A DNA stretch of 30,605 bases from Saccoglossus kowalevskii (taxonomy: Eukaryota; Hemichordata; Enteropneusta; Harrimaniidae): the NCBI RefSeq assembly GCF_000003605.2, contig NW_003132864.1, positions 90,635 through 121,239 of the forward strand. Reading direction: 5' to 3'. Under the pieces are notes generated by a model. It was given only the letters and a program-made list of their open reading frames with translations. It had not been told where the DNA came from and searched no databases. Below are positions 9,018-22,167 of the stretch, piece after piece (position 1 is the stretch's first letter; every line of letters begins with the position of its first letter). A program made the position numbers and the translations under genes.

Positions 9018-12000
9018 ATTCGATTTCAAAACTACGAAATTCTAATCGAGGAAAATGACAGTTTACTTAGCACTCACAAAGGATCGTTTTGAATGGTTTT
9101 AAAGTGCGTTCCACGGCTTAGAGTCTAACATTACTGTCGCTTTTACCGCTATATTGATTGAGGCCATACAAATGCATTGGGTCATGAAGCGACTCTGAAA
9201 CAGCCAGTGGGTCGCACCAGTAAACACACCGGCTTTGCTGCATTCAAAACGATGGTTGAGCGTTGTAGTTTATTCCCAACAACAATTAAGCATGGTTGTT
9301 ACACTTGATCACAGCTGTAATTCCAATTTGTTTTGTTTTATATAAACGGTTACCTAGCCTTCTGTCGAAACCCTTTCAGCGGTAATCGATGGAAAAACGG
9401 TCCAAGGGGGGTCTAAGCAACGTTAAATTTCTGTATTGCACACGGCAAATTCCACACAAGTCTTACGGGCAGCGACACGGTTGTGAAATTAGAGTATTTT
9501 CACGGGAGAGCAGCCAACAATGGGCTGACATATCCAAAGTGTTTAATGAAGACTTAAAAGAAAGAGCGATTTCTGAACCAAAAAGTAAACAAGTATTTTT
9601 TTTACCTAAAGGTTGGATTCTCTAAATTCTACGCGAAGGTTGATGTTGTTTTTGTGTGCATGCCGTGAAATAACATCCTGTTAACAAGCCCAAGTGCTGA
9701 AATACAGAAAACGTTTCGTATACGGGCAGAAAATGCTTAATCTAAACAGTGTATTATCCAACTTCGACAGACCGACTTATTTTTGAGCTGTTGCTGCCAA
9801 CTTTAAGTAGATCACATTGAATGTAGATTCCAACGATTCAATCAAATTCATTTGGTCGTATCCCACTTCCGTGTTTTTCAAAATCATTTGTGCTAAGTGT
9901 GTTATACCACATTGTGCTACTTCATTTATGTTTCGTTTTATTTTTATTTCAAGTCTTTCGTTTTAAAGACGATTGTTCCAAACAGGAAGGGTACCGACTT
10001 CTAAATAATCCAAAGAGCTTTCGGTTTGGTTTGTTAAATTATAAGCTATATAAAGATAGTTGACATTTTTACTGTGTCTTGGGGAACTCTCGAGATCTTG
10101 AGTTGCAATAAATACATCCGCCAGTCGTTTATTGCGTGACCTCGCAACAGCACCCACAATGATGCGTAGATTGCCGTGCATATTGCTCCAGCACCCCCGT
10201 CTGATACCATTCGCTCAATAAGTTGGAGACAAGTCGGCACTCCAATCACCGAATTCAATTCAGCTAAAATCTACTTCTCATCTCAATCCACCTTGCCACC
10301 TATTACCGGGTCGTTATTGTTTTTCTGGCTATCACACAAATTCAGTGACCATAAAAAGAATACATGATTAAATTAGATTACAAACATGAATATTACCTGA
10401 CATGTGTTTTAATAATGAGTTCTCTGTACTTAAAAATATCCGTGCGCTCAAAATATGTAAATATTATTTTCATTTTTTATTTGAACAAAATGTATATACA
10501 TGTACATAGAAATGATAACGAAATAAATTTCATATTTTTTATCAAGGTGAAATTAATCTGGTATAATACTAGTTTAAGTGTGTGAGTTGTGCGTCATATT
10601 GGGGTATATATGTGCTGATGCATAGAGGTTACGACTTGTACATGGATGCTGTAACCATGGAGATATCACCATGCCGTAAATTAACGCATCATTGATGGCA
10701 TTCGCTCTACAATCGTGTTCTGTGATGATATACAGATTACAGCGACATTTGTGAGTCGAACGTCTGCTACAACGCCAAATGAGTTTCGAACTGCGCACAT
10801 GGCGTACTGTACCCTCTACACTTTAAATAATGTGTTTGTTTTCGGATGTGTGAAAATCACAGTACGTGAACAAATCGCAACGCCTTGGTTAAGGCAATCG
10901 CTTTCATCTCCATGGAAACACAAGCATAACGTACACCATCAGCATACGATCATGCTTCCTTGATTTGCTACCTATCACATCAAATGGGATTTTCGCTGCT
11001 TGAGAAATGCCCGAGGGTGATTTTCAAAGAATTGTATTTAATGATAGAAAGGTACGCCAGATGTACTAAAACGGAGAACCACTTACACAACACGCAAAAA
11101 ACAACAACAACTGTGTGTTTGTCACGGGACAGCCAGCTGGTTCAGATACTTCCGGTCAAGTTCACGTTGTATATTTTAAAAAGCGACGCACCTCATGGTA
11201 TATTTATTATCATAAAGCCAACAAACAATTAAAAACAGACGGGAATACAAATAAGAAGCGAATCATGAAAAATATACTAGTACTGATTGAAAAAAATGAC
11301 TTTTTGACTTTTGTTTGAAAACCTTGAAAAAGTCAGTCGACCATTGATAGAGACGTTATTCTTACGCATTTTGTACTGACTAATTAAAACACAATCTTTT
11401 GTGGTACGTTGATTCGTTGTCCCAAATATTAGCTGAACTGGTCTTGCTCCGTGGATTAACTTTGAAAGCTCAGACTTCTTCAATTAATGATTCGTTGCCA
11501 TGAAGTTAACTCAAAACGAAATCATGCCAACCCACACCATCTGGCGGCTAGCGATCGTATTACAGCCACCAGAAACCTGAACACACAAAAAAAGCAGCAA
11601 ACAAAAACAGACGATTAGAATTACGCTTTCAGCCCCGACAGATGTTTCAACTCCGAAATTCGCGTCAATGGCCGTCAGAGCACTGGCGTAAACTTCGGAG
11701 AAAAGATTTTATTTATTTTATGATTTTATTTGTATATTATATTCACAGTTAATACATAACGTCAACATGGCTTAACGTTAATAGCATGATCGAAATATGT
11801 ATCTTGCGTTTTACCCAAATCATTGTGATCGCTACTGCAAACAGATGCATGGCCGTTGCTATGAACCACTTACCACTAAACATACAGCGGTGATCATCCC
11901 CCTTTTAGCACAAGGGTACATCTCTGGTCGATACTTGACTAATTGAGAATAATCAGACTATTGTACAACTTCTATACTTTCCGGGTTTTTTAAAACAAGT

Positions 12001-14100
12001 CACCCAAGACCAGAAAACTGATACCGCTTCGCATTTAGAATATGATTAAAGGGTGAAGTTGATGGTAATCTTTTAAGACACTCTACAAATTTTGTCTTCA
12101 GCATAATAATCACGTGCCAGGGACGGTAAACACTCCAACATCACGGTAGTGACTCGGAGCCCTAAACACTTTTTGTATATGTACACTAAAAGCCAAGTAC
12201 ACATCGTGATAGTTTAAGTTCACAGGGTACACAATCCACATGTTGATGGACGATCAACTGGAACTGGATCAGAGGTATATAGGATGACTCGAATAAGCCG
12301 ACAAGTGAAGATTAATTGCGTCATCGCGTAAAACCCCTTTTCATAACGACATTCATTCAAACATACGGTTTGCGCACCGATGTATGAATCACTGTTCAAC
12401 CACCTGTGCGATTTAAGTGAGCTTCATCTCTTGCGCAAATCTCTCCATGTTTGGTTTTTTTTTTCAAGTACACGGTCACAAGAGTTTTATATTATACTCT
12501 AAAATGCGCAAACCGAGTAGTTGTGTAATGATTGTTCTTTATAAGTTCGACCGCATGGCGACTCGGCGGCCATTTTCGTTGCGTTGAAAAACCCGCAGTA
12601 AGCGGCATTTCATGTACATTGCGAGTGTCAAAGGGCCAGTACAGATAATAATTCTCGGCGTTACAATATACCGGTGCATATTTCGCCGCACTACGAGAAA
12701 CTAAACTGACACCCTATAATCACTTGGTCGAACAAATAACCTGCCAGGACTGAGAACTGGAAGTGCGGCAACACTGTGGACTGAATCGAACAGTGGAATG
12801 CACAGAATTCAACTTGTGTCAAAGGATTACAGTTTTAATAAGTTACCTTTGTAGGCACGCGGAGAAATATAATGCGTCAAATATTTGGAATTACTGTGCG
12901 TTGTTTGAGGAACCAAGGGACCCTGACGTTGATCATGGTGCATTTATCGTCCAGTATCTTAACTATTTTCCTAGTTAAAGTCAAACACGTGATCGGCGTT
13001 ATTATGTCAGCTTTAATCTTTGTGAATGACAGCAAAGTTCGTGCATGCGCAATACAAGCCTATATTCTCGTCTTCCCGATAGTGGGGGTCGGAACTTCGA
13101 ACACATTTGTCACGCGTGAGTAGCCATTTTACCTCCACATCTCCAACGACGATCAGCCACTGGTAACAAGTTGTAAACCTTGAAACACATAAATATTCCA
13201 TTATCAATTATTATTTTTTTGAAAATAAAACTTTTATTGAAAGTTGTACAAGCACAGGAGTTGCCTGGGCTATGTAAAGTTAAATATTTAGAATAGTACG
13301 GTGTTGCCCGAAGGAAATGATTGCGTACTATATCGATAGCAGCTATGGAACGTTAATTTTTGTTTTTCTTTCTCTCTTTGATAAACGAGGTGATTTATAA
13401 ACTACACCGGATCTGTTGAATTTCATGCACTGTTTCTTGTCATTCTTGTGTGACAAGTCATAAGGAAGTGACGGGGAAATGCGTTACTATGTGGAGGAGG
13501 GTGGTAGATCCCTAGACACACCTCCGCATTGTCAGGACTACTGTCATGATGAAAAAAACACACGCTACACTCACGTTTGCTAGCGATATAGAGTGACACA
13601 CAACAGTGTGTAAAATATGTGCAATTCCCTGATTCCCTTGGCACTTTGGAACAAGTCAAAAACCCCACAGGAGAGGCGTTCCGGCTCCGGGTACTTAAAT
13701 CATAACACGAGGTCGCAGTCATCGCGTGGCAACCGGGCGGGACAATCCATGACTACACGAGACAGACAGCTGACGTTCATACGATTGGACTTCGTAGCCG
13801 ATCAACGTGATCGAACCTGTGGACTCACTGCACTAGGTGCCACGCTTCAGCTACGAGATGTATTGAAACTAGTTAGGTTTTACTAGTGAGGTGTTACTAG
13901 TAACCGTGATTGAAAGTACCACCTTATCTCCAGTGAACTGTAAAAAATCTCGTCTGGACAACTTTAATTTGCTTTTTTCTAAAATAACTTCCACCAAAAC
14001 AAGTTACTGTGAAAATTCATAATTTTGTAGATCTGTATATGTTTAAACTATAAATATAAATAAAGTGTAAGTGTTTTTTATCCATTTCAATGCATGAAGC
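9018..14100. other. Long non-coding stretch, no gene supported
   Basis: About 5 kb without a convincing gene. A 78-codon frame at 9389-9625 follows a CCCTTTCAG acceptor-like site and ends in Lys/Glu/Ser-rich sequence, but shows no known family. Overlapping minus-strand frames at 9963-10258 look weakly protein-like but are broken. GCGGCCATTTTCG at about 12566 is a YY1-type motif in a GC-richer patch. I see no tRNA, rRNA or intact mobile element. Confidence 0.45.
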
Positions 14101-14101
14101 A

Positions 14102-14112
14102 CCCCCCCCCCC
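14102..14112. repeat. Poly-C tract (C11)
   Basis: Eleven consecutive C residues abut the pogo-like transposon end on its left. Similar tracts occur at 15198-15209 (C12) and 19615-19625 (C11). Confidence 0.95.
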
Positions 14113-14203
14113 TTCACGAGGTCTCTACGTAAGTCGCGACCACCGATAAGTCGAGGTTTTAGCTTGGATCCCGACACCCGCGACTTAGCGAGGTGCCATT
14201 GTA
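14113..14203 (-). mobile_element. Possible pogo/Tigger-like transposon terminus
   Basis: Read on the minus strand from TA at 14202-14203, the sequence begins CAATGGCACCTCGCTAAGTC and then repeats short CTCG and CGACTTA motifs in both orientations. TAAGTCGCG near 14130 is matched inverted by CGCGACTTA near 14181. This resembles termini of pogo/Tigger elements (Tc1-mariner superfamily), which commonly start CAGTGG(T/A)ACCTCG next to a TA target site. The opposite end is not visible, so this would be a truncated or solo end. Confidence 0.3.
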
Positions 14204-17200
14204 CATTCAAATGCTTTTTTTCAGAACATATTTTTATTTGAATAACATCTTTGAAAAGCATAACGTAAACGTATAACTGGTTCTTCATGATCGCACTTCT
14301 TCACAAAACCTATGCTCGAAATATCGGAAACGATCAAATAAGAATATTTTGAAACTTATTTTTAAGAGTTCTCTGTTTAGCATTGCCAGTGCTTAACAAG
14401 TAGTGCAATAAATTATGACTGTATACGTGGCATTTGATATGCGATTATACCATGGAAACCGTGCCAAAATGTTCATCCGGGCAACTCACAATCGGCGGTC
14501 CATTTTATGAGTTCAGTGGTCCCTCATCGTCCTATAGGCCAGGTTAAGAATTGCAGTATATCGCGTGGACAGTGGTGTTATTAATTTGTTTATATTGTGT
14601 TTAACAAGATGAATAGCGTCGATGATGAGACGATTATCGATTTAACAAATCGATATTGACGACACGTGGTGATAAAATATTATCAGTATTGTCTCCTGAA
14701 TGCTCTAGCATGAACCAATGAATCAAATCCAACGAATACGAGCCAGGTGCCCAACTAACTGAAAAAGGGAATGTCATAAACTTTTAATAAAGGCATCGTA
14801 CTAGTTGGTAGCTGTTTTTAGTTTCCTTGAGTAGTACAATAACGACGGCCAATAAATTATCAGTTTATTTGACGCCTGTATCAAACACATGTGACCTCTA
14901 ACTGCGCCAACTCGGAGACCCAGACAACTTTGAAGTGTTTTATTTGGTCGTAGTAGATTTCAGAATGACATATGTACTTTATAGCTTCCATCACGTGAGA
15001 TGGTCCCGTGCCTCGAACTATTTTACAATTTGTGTATATGTTTTCGGAATTCGGTTATGATTACGAAAATAAAAAAAAACAAATGTGCGTGGTAAATCGT
15101 TGGGTCTGAATATAATGAATAAAATGGGGGATTAGAGGGGGAATATACTGCACAATTATGCAGACACATCCTGCCAGCTGAGATTTTACACCATCTACCC
15201 CCCCCCCCCAACGAACATTACTGTTGACCTTCACGGACTCGAACAGGCAAACGTTTTAACGAAAACACGCATGCGAGACGTCAAACTGCCTTTATTATAA
15301 TATTAATTTACTTTTTCAGCCGAGCTTAATGCAATTCCATGTGGGCGATTATAGAACGAAGCATTTGGCTATGCGGTTAGTAACTTACTTGACATTCAGA
15401 TGTGATACTCTGAATATTCAAATAATACGTAGTACGTACTACCATCACCCTGAAACAAGTGAATGAGTGAATCTTGAAGTAGCATAGAACTAATGAGATA
15501 TGATTATTAAGATGGGTAACTACTGTTGCGTAAAAAAACGCATCGTTGGGTGCGTTGTGCAGGAATATCGATTATTGATTTTTGGTACCAACTAATTGAC
15601 ATTCATTATCACGTTCGCAAACATATCACGAATACTTGCAACCTGAAGTCATGGGCGCTTAAGTTAAAGTTCCTTTACTGTACCAGATTATCGTGTAATG
15701 AGGTTACAAGTTAAATGAATTTTGTTGATATGTAAATTATCACGTCCATTTTAAAGGCAGAACCTAGAAGTTTTGAAATAACAATAGATATCGATTTTGA
15801 AATGTACAGCTGTACCTTGAAGATTAACATTTTATGGCACACACGTTTTATTCGAGCCACTGTCGTATAGACATTTATTGAAACTGAATATTTTACGGAT
15901 TAACATCCAGTGATTATGCGTCAAATTTCAGAGGTCATACTGCAACAATGCTTCATGATGGCAACATTAGAGTTTAACAATGTCTTGTTTAAGAATCTCG
16001 TCCACTTTGCTCGTGAATCAATGTAATATAAATTAAAGTGGTAAAACACCTTCGTCAATTTATTTGTTTGTTGTCCGGTGAATTTAGGTGTAAAGATGCA
16101 ACATCGCAAGTTTCAAAATAAAAGGATAAATGTGGTTTCTGTAAAAAATACTTTCTACAGTATTTCAGAAATCAGAAATGGCAGCCAAACCACGTGGTCA
16201 ATCACAAAAGTGTGTGTTGCTATTTTTCGGAGAAAAAAAATGATGGCAACAAAAACAAGTCTTTCAATAATTAAATACATAACCCATATATCAATAATGC
16301 AACTACAAAACATTCAGAATGCTGGGACCCTCACAAAGGAGTCAAAATTACCAAACTAAATCCAAGACGGCTGCCAAACTTATTGAAATTGAAGTTACGT
16401 ACACCAGTGTGTTTGGGTAGTTTAAATTTACGAGCAATGGCATTCATGTTCTAGGGCGACAAAGAAATGGAGGAAGCAGAAGAAGAAGAAGAAAAAAACA
16501 CTTAGGGTCTAACTTACCTAAAAAGAACTAAAACAACTGCTATAAAAAAGAAATATCGTCATTTCAATCGTTTTCTGACTTTGAGAAAATTAGTTTATTA
16601 TAATATTTCTTGTTATGCCTCGAGCCCATTATAGTTACAGCCTTATGTTATGCTCAGAATAATAATATTGATAGCTGTAATAATTATAAAACCATTTCTA
16701 AAGAGCAGATCCAGCGTATCTTATAATATTAGCCACGGTTAGTACTAGAATAAACGGTAGTCTCTGTTAAATCTTCTATCTTAAAGCAATAGTGTATACG
16801 TGATACATGTGTACAATAATACTTGTATTACCAGAAACATGAGAAAAAACATGATATACATTTAATGTACATGGAAAAGTGAACTGTAATGAAGCGTTAA
16901 AACAAACGAAAACTTTAAATATTGATCATTTAATGATGTTAATATAATTAATCGGGAGTTCAAGTTTGCGTGGTCATCGCGTGAAAGGGGAGTTATCACT
17001 TCCATGCAATGTAACCACATCCAATCACTGCAAACACGTCAACACAAAGTGAGGTTGTGTTAACGCGTACCAAAAACAAAAGCACTAATAAAACACCTAA
17101 TAACTCCACTTAATCACTTCCGTTAGCACAAATACTAATTAACATATATTGTGTCAGCGATTGTAATTCAAAGCCGTGAAGACACGTTCTTGCTAGCTGC

Positions 17201-17820
17201 TAATTGTGAAAGGTTATTTCCAAGCTAAAGTGTATACTAAGTGAGACTAATAATTCAACATCCGGTCTTGGTTGTTAGTATAGTGAATGACGATTTGATC
17301 CTACTCACTGCAGCTGTGTGCGGTCATTGTCAAGAGTGCATTTAGGAGTATTTACTGAACCCTGTACAACGTGCCCGTAAGGCAAATTTTACCTAGAACT
17401 TGAACGATTTGTGTAACGGGTAATCGCCCCGTCGTTATCAACTTGAAATCGCCCAATCTGAGTCGTCGTGCAGCGCGCGCCTGAATTTCATGAAAACAAT
17501 GTATTTTACACGCGTTGTATACATCGCGAGGGACCCATATCATCGAGCCCGACGTGGTTCGACGACTGTACGTTAAATAGTGTCGCGTATGTGTCTGTCG
17601 AGAAATTTAGTAATCGTAGAGTATGCCTACTACATTTTCAGAATACTTATACACGTTTTTATTATGTAAATATTTTTTCCATATTTTGTCGCGTATCGGA
17701 TGACACTATGATGCAGTCTGATTGGATCGCCTAAGTTAGTTACCCAGATGGAATATAGGGATAAATATGAAGTAAAGGGGTAGAACATGGGATAAAGTGA
17801 TAAACTTTGAACTTTGAACA
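14204..17820. other. Long non-coding stretch, no gene supported
   Basis: AT-rich with short frames only. It holds a C12 tract (15198-15209) and a purine run with GAA repeats near 16466-16500. Two related phrases (ATGGCAGCCAAACC near 16178 and ACGGCTGCCAAACT near 16366) hint at a degraded repeat. No protein-coding or RNA gene is supported. Confidence 0.45.
15198..15209. repeat. Poly-C tract (C12)
   Basis: Twelve consecutive C residues in otherwise AT-rich DNA; no associated gene. Confidence 0.95.
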
Positions 17821-17848
17821 GGTTGCCACAGGTTGCCACAGGTTGCCA
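17821..17848. repeat. Short tandem repeat, 10-bp unit
   Basis: GGTTGCCACA occurs twice in direct succession, followed by a diverged third unit (GGTTGCCATC) and then GTGCCATCAG. The array is too short to suggest function. Confidence 0.85.
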
Positions 17849-17867
17849 TCAGTGCCATCAGGGCAGT

Positions 17868-17948
17868 ATGGAGACTGAGTGGATGTCGTATTTTAGTTTG
17901 AGTGAATATGAAATGTATTATGAATTGAATGAGGAATACATCGTATGA
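17868..17948 (+). other. Small ORF, 26 codons, acidic/Tyr-rich
   Basis: ATG at 17868, right after the 10-bp repeat, opens 26 codons ending at TGA 17946. The peptide begins METEWMSYFSLSEYEM and is rich in Glu and Tyr. It has no paralogue in the window and no recognised homologue. A frame this short arises easily by chance. Confidence 0.12.
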
Positions 17949-19321
17949 GCCTAGCGCGTAACAGGTAAATATGACGACACCCGATTTTCACTTTTAGGAA
18001 TAAAATCTGCAACTGGACTGAAAATATCTTGTCTCATCTTTCTGAAACGCTGCGGTTTCTGGGTTCGAGGTTACCAAAGAAACATGACTAGAGTCGTGCA
18101 TATGCCCATCGGGATGTTACATTCATTAACACCCACTTCGGGGGGGGATTGAAATCCTATTTTGATAGCTGTAAACTCATTTTAGATCCGGTTGACCCTT
18201 CCCATCCTACTACACTCTGACTACAATCACGTACGAAAATCTCCATACAAATCAATGAGAGTGGGGCTATCTCATCTATGTCAATGGCGTATATTACAAT
18301 CTCCATCTTTCAAGTTTGCGTAGCATATGCTGCGAACCATTTCATGGTATAGACATAACTTATACACCATACGAACCAGGGCAGAGTTATGAAAATTGTG
18401 TTATGTAACTACTTTCATTACGGTTCTTGAAGTCACTGACCCCGAGCTCCAATTCGCCGCCATTTAACTGACAGCACCTACAATGAGGCAAAAAGCAAAA
18501 CTACAGTAATAAAAGACTCAACACAACACGTTATAGGTGCGTCCGCTGGTAATAACACTCGTATGCAATTTGTAGGGTATTAAGAGACACTTTGTACCGC
18601 TGCCTTTTTCAGCTCACTGGGTGTGCTCGGAGTGCATTGTAAAGAGACAATGCCCCGATCCCTCTGATGATTGAGTCACATGATACGCCACTCTGACTAG
18701 TACATGACGTGAAGCCATGTGGAAAAGACTTCACAATATTCGAGTTGTGTAAGAAGCTAGTTGTATGGAATCATATTGTTCTTGTTTATGACTCAACCAT
18801 CAGCACTTTACCGAAGACGTGACTGGTAGATTGTAGGTGACGCTAATGAACTCTGTCTATATCTACTATATGTCTGTAACGGACACGGGTCGGTCGACCA
18901 TGGCATGTAACAGCATGTTCATTAAAATAACACAGACATGTTATCTCCCAGGGCACTGGGAAACTCCATTGAAAACAATATTTACCAGTTCAATTTCCTT
19001 TCATTATTTTATCCAGATTCCATGACAATTAATATTTAAAACCAACCTTTGTTTGACAGTCACTCTAGTTTTCACTTTTGTAAAATTATTTTATTGATCA
19101 AAAGCCGTTTCACTCCCATCATGCAATCTCCCATAGTACTTCCGCAGACACAGCGGCGATCGCCAACATAACTACAAATAACCTCGCTCTCAGGAGCTGA
19201 GAAATAAAGACGAAAACAAAGACACCAGCAGGTATCTTTACATAATTACTAACCTGTTTCTGTTTATTCTGGTCATGTTCATAAGTTGATTGACCCAATC
19301 TGTTATAATGAATTCGGTAGG
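17949..19321. other. Non-coding stretch, no gene seen
   Basis: Short frames only. A G8 run occurs at 18140-18147. The T-arm-like phrase GGGTTCGAGGTT near 18061 has no matching A box or acceptor stem, so no tRNA is called. Confidence 0.45.
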
Positions 19322-19460
19322 GTTGTCACCTGCGCACGCGCGTGAATTGAGTCCCAAGCAACGATAACAACATAGGCTAATAACGCAAAAGCTCACGGGT
19401 AGGCGCTTGTTTGTAAACAATGACATGCTGTGGCCATCTGACGCGTGCGCAGGTGACGAC
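19322..19460. repeat. Inverted repeat, 16 bp perfect (19 bp with one mismatch), NRF1-type arms
   Basis: GTCACCTGCGCACGCG at 19325-19340 is the exact reverse complement of 19442-19457. Pairing extends to 19322 and 19460 with one mismatch. The arms bound about 101 bp of AT-richer DNA. The left arm contains GCGCACGCGC (19332-19341), a full match to the NRF1 consensus GCGCAYGCGC; the right arm is one base short of it. It could be a small terminal-inverted-repeat element or a palindromic promoter. Confidence 0.7.
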
Positions 19461-21541
19461 TCCCCCGCTTTAAAATCGCCGATCTGAGCCATTCCCCAGA
19501 AAGCATTGTTCGAACTTGAGATATTTCCAGATGTTGGTGTACTATAACATGATTACTAAAAGTGACCAAAATACCTGGATGACACCCTATCACTGACCCA
19601 ATATTCCCTCGTGACCCCCCCCCCCTTCCCCGACACACACACATCACCACCACCACCACTTTTGGTATGTTGTAATCGTGTTTACACTGGGTATCCCAGT
19701 TTACTATTAATTGTAATACCATTTCCGTATACACAGGAGTCACGTTGTGCAACCTGTGTTGATGTCTTTATTGAGCTGCACTATAGTGTGAAGTGACACG
19801 GACCAGACCGCGACCTGACTTCCTGCCTAATAATAACATATTCTTGGCGTTGCTGTTTGAAAACGTGCATGAATTGAAACCGCAACCAACTACTGTAAGC
19901 CTAAAAGTCACCGACGCGTGACAATGCGCGCACATATTTGTGTTGAGAAATAGACTCGTTCGAATTGTTTGAATTTGAGTCATTCAGTCTTGATCGGCAA
20001 CGCTCACGGTCCACCGTTATATTCAAAGTGAGCGATATTGGGAAAACAGAAACAACAACACCCTGGTCTGTCTGTTCGGTTTTTCTACTATTTAGTCTAA
20101 GTAAACTCGGTGCATAGTAAATATGCATTGTTGTGAGACAGCGCCGCCATGCGATGTAACTCGTGTATGTTTATGTTCAGATTCAGAAAGAATATTGGCC
20201 TGTTATTAAATATTAAATATTATTTGTAGCGTATTAGGAAAATTCTTACTTTTATTGTTTGCTTTCGCAATGCACGCCCACATGTCGGTATGACACATGT
20301 TATAAGTTAGTCTCCTGAACTCCTAGTCGGCGTATTGTGTTCATTTCATTCATCAGTATATCTCATATCCTGTACACACATGACATAGGATGTAATTAGT
20401 TATGATTATATATTTATTAGTTATACTTTCACTGAATTGCAATTGTTCTTTTCGTTGACCATTCACTTCCGGTACCAGTAGTTAAATAATTGCCGTTGCT
20501 ATTGGAAACGTATAGAAAGCCGGATATTGTTGCGCCAACTTAATAAATAATATTTGTGATTATAAGATATGTACTATATTATACTTGCATATAGTCCCTT
20601 GTTTATTTGTTGTTTTCACAGTAAAATAAAATGTTGTGGTGGTGTAAATGTCGAAGCCCAAGTTACCGCGAAAGTCGGGTTACCGCACAAAAAAATCTTG
20701 TACTATATGTATTACTAATACTAATTAGAAAAGGTTTTCTGAATGTGCTTTTCTTGGACATAGAAACATTTTTTTGGACATAGACAAATTCATCATATTT
20801 TGAATGCCTCTTCTAGCCGATATTTTGAGTTGCATCCACAGTACACCAATGGCATAATAAAGAATGACATTCTACATATACGGGTCATTTAGTTGGATGT
20901 AGCATATAGGTAAAGTACTATACCCTAATAAATGCTACAATTCTGCACACTAGTCTCATTAGTTCGTGGACACGTGTCATAACCTAAGCACTCTCTTTCA
21001 TTCTGCCGTCATTATGCTTATAATATAGAGCGAGAATAGAACTTTAAAAAGTCAGTCAGAGCATACGCCTTTAGGGTCTATGGTCAGAGCGAATGCGAGC
21101 AATTTATGAACAGTTCAGCAACTGAGAGCGCCACCAACCGTGAAATCGCGTAATCTATATAGAATCGTTTTTATGTAAAAAAAAATCATGATTTGTGATT
21201 TTGACAGCGTGCGGCTTGCCAGGTAGACTCACATATTGTATAATACGATATACTTTCGATATATAGTCCGACAGATAATCTGATATGTATTAACACAAGA
21301 TTTCACTGAATACGTGTATGTATTTGAATGCATAACGAAAATAGACCCGGACTACCGCAGATGGCACAGTCTTTCTATCGACCGCAACTCACATGTGTAC
21401 AAAAAAAACAACAGACACTGTTATAGGTATATCGTTTGAGGTTGTAGGTTCATTACATTGCATTTAAAACTGATATGTTCTGGGCGCGGTTCCATGTTAT
21501 CTAACTGCAACACGACTTGGTGCTGGTAGGATTGACTCGGG
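19461..21541. other. Non-coding stretch, no gene supported
   Basis: It includes the C11 tract at 19615-19625, followed by CA/CAC microsatellite-like sequence (to about 19660). A 119-codon minus-strand frame at 19393-19752 is open largely because it crosses these low-complexity tracts. Nothing else is recognisable. Confidence 0.45.
19615..19625. repeat. Poly-C tract (C11) with adjacent CA-rich sequence
   Basis: Eleven consecutive C residues followed by CACACAC and CACCACCAC runs. Confidence 0.95.
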
Positions 21542-21841
21542 CGGACATCCGGGCATTTTCACCGCTTGGCATCCCTCGCGGTGAAAACAAAGGCCAAGAA
21601 CTCGCAGAAAACGGTACTTTGGGATGGTTGTTGAGACTCCCCTGAACAGTGTAACAAGATTAGCCCTACGTGTGTAACATAAATTTGGTTGTTCAGAATT
21701 ACTCCAAAGTTGAGTTTGTGTTGTTTTCTCGACCGGCGTTCCACAGCAGCGCGCACAGAGCCCATATAAATGCATGTACAGGGGTGCGCGTCTTAGCAAC
21801 GTGGAACATCTTGTGACGTAGCTCCGCCCGAGAATATTGCT
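21542..21841. repeat. Uninterrupted copy (A) of a ~300-bp repeat
   Basis: The block starts CGGACATCCGGG and ends near GTAGCTCCGCCCGAGAAT. It matches three segments of copy B in the same order: the 5' part (21542-21651 versus 22168-22267), a middle part (from about 21682 versus 22716) and the 3' part (ACCGGCGTTCCAC…GTAGCTCCGCCC, to 21841 versus 22860). It contains a perfect 10-bp hairpin: TTTTCACCGC at 21556-21565 pairs with 21578-21587. TATAAA lies near 21764. A 116-codon minus-strand frame runs through it but is not conserved in copy B. Confidence 0.7.
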
Positions 21842-22091
21842 GGCCACCTGGCTTATCTGTGGCTCACTGACTGCCCTTATCGCTCGGGGCGAAGTTACAT
21901 AATATTGATAATATCATTTTATTGGCTGGACCTTGACTTAAATTGCGTTTTGATATGTCTAAATATCTCTATTCATGTTTAGCTATGTATATTTGCTCGA
22001 GCAGGACAGTTATTGCAATGGTAAGGAGAAGTATACAAGAATAACGTAAACGTGGTAGGTGTGAACAATAGAGGGCGCTCATCATACTTAC

Positions 22092-22145
22092 CGTGAATTC
22101 GCTGCTAGCAGCTTGTTACCATTGAATACCCGTACAAAACTATTA
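22092..22145 (-). other. Possible 54-nt minus-strand exon
   Basis: On the minus strand, ATTCAG|T (acceptor, at 22146) and ACG|GTAAGT (strong donor, GT at 22090-22091) enclose 54 nt. They are open in one phase as SFVRVFNGNKLLAANS and phase-symmetric (2-2). It lies just left of repeat copy B. The acceptor has a weak pyrimidine tract, and no partner exon is identified. Confidence 0.15.
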
Positions 22146-22167
22146 CTGAATACTAGTATTCTTTGGT

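Noticed and set aside
9389-9625. 78-codon plus-strand ORF after an acceptor-like CCCTTTCAG
   Set aside because: No homology, no clear donor and no partner; length is compatible with chance in this DNA.
9963-10258. Two overlapping minus-strand ORFs, possible decayed protein
   Set aside because: Frames change without a shared recognisable domain; I could not assign any transposon or gene family.
18050-18085. Possible tRNA T-arm (GGGTTCGAGGTT)
   Set aside because: No A box, D arm or acceptor stem at the expected distance.
19393-19752. 119-codon minus-strand ORF
   Set aside because: Crosses the poly-C and CAC low-complexity tracts and one arm of the inverted repeat; no protein-like segment beyond these.
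21497-21847. 116-codon minus-strand ORF
   Set aside because: Coincides with repeat copy A, and the frame is not kept in copy B; best explained as repeat sequence.
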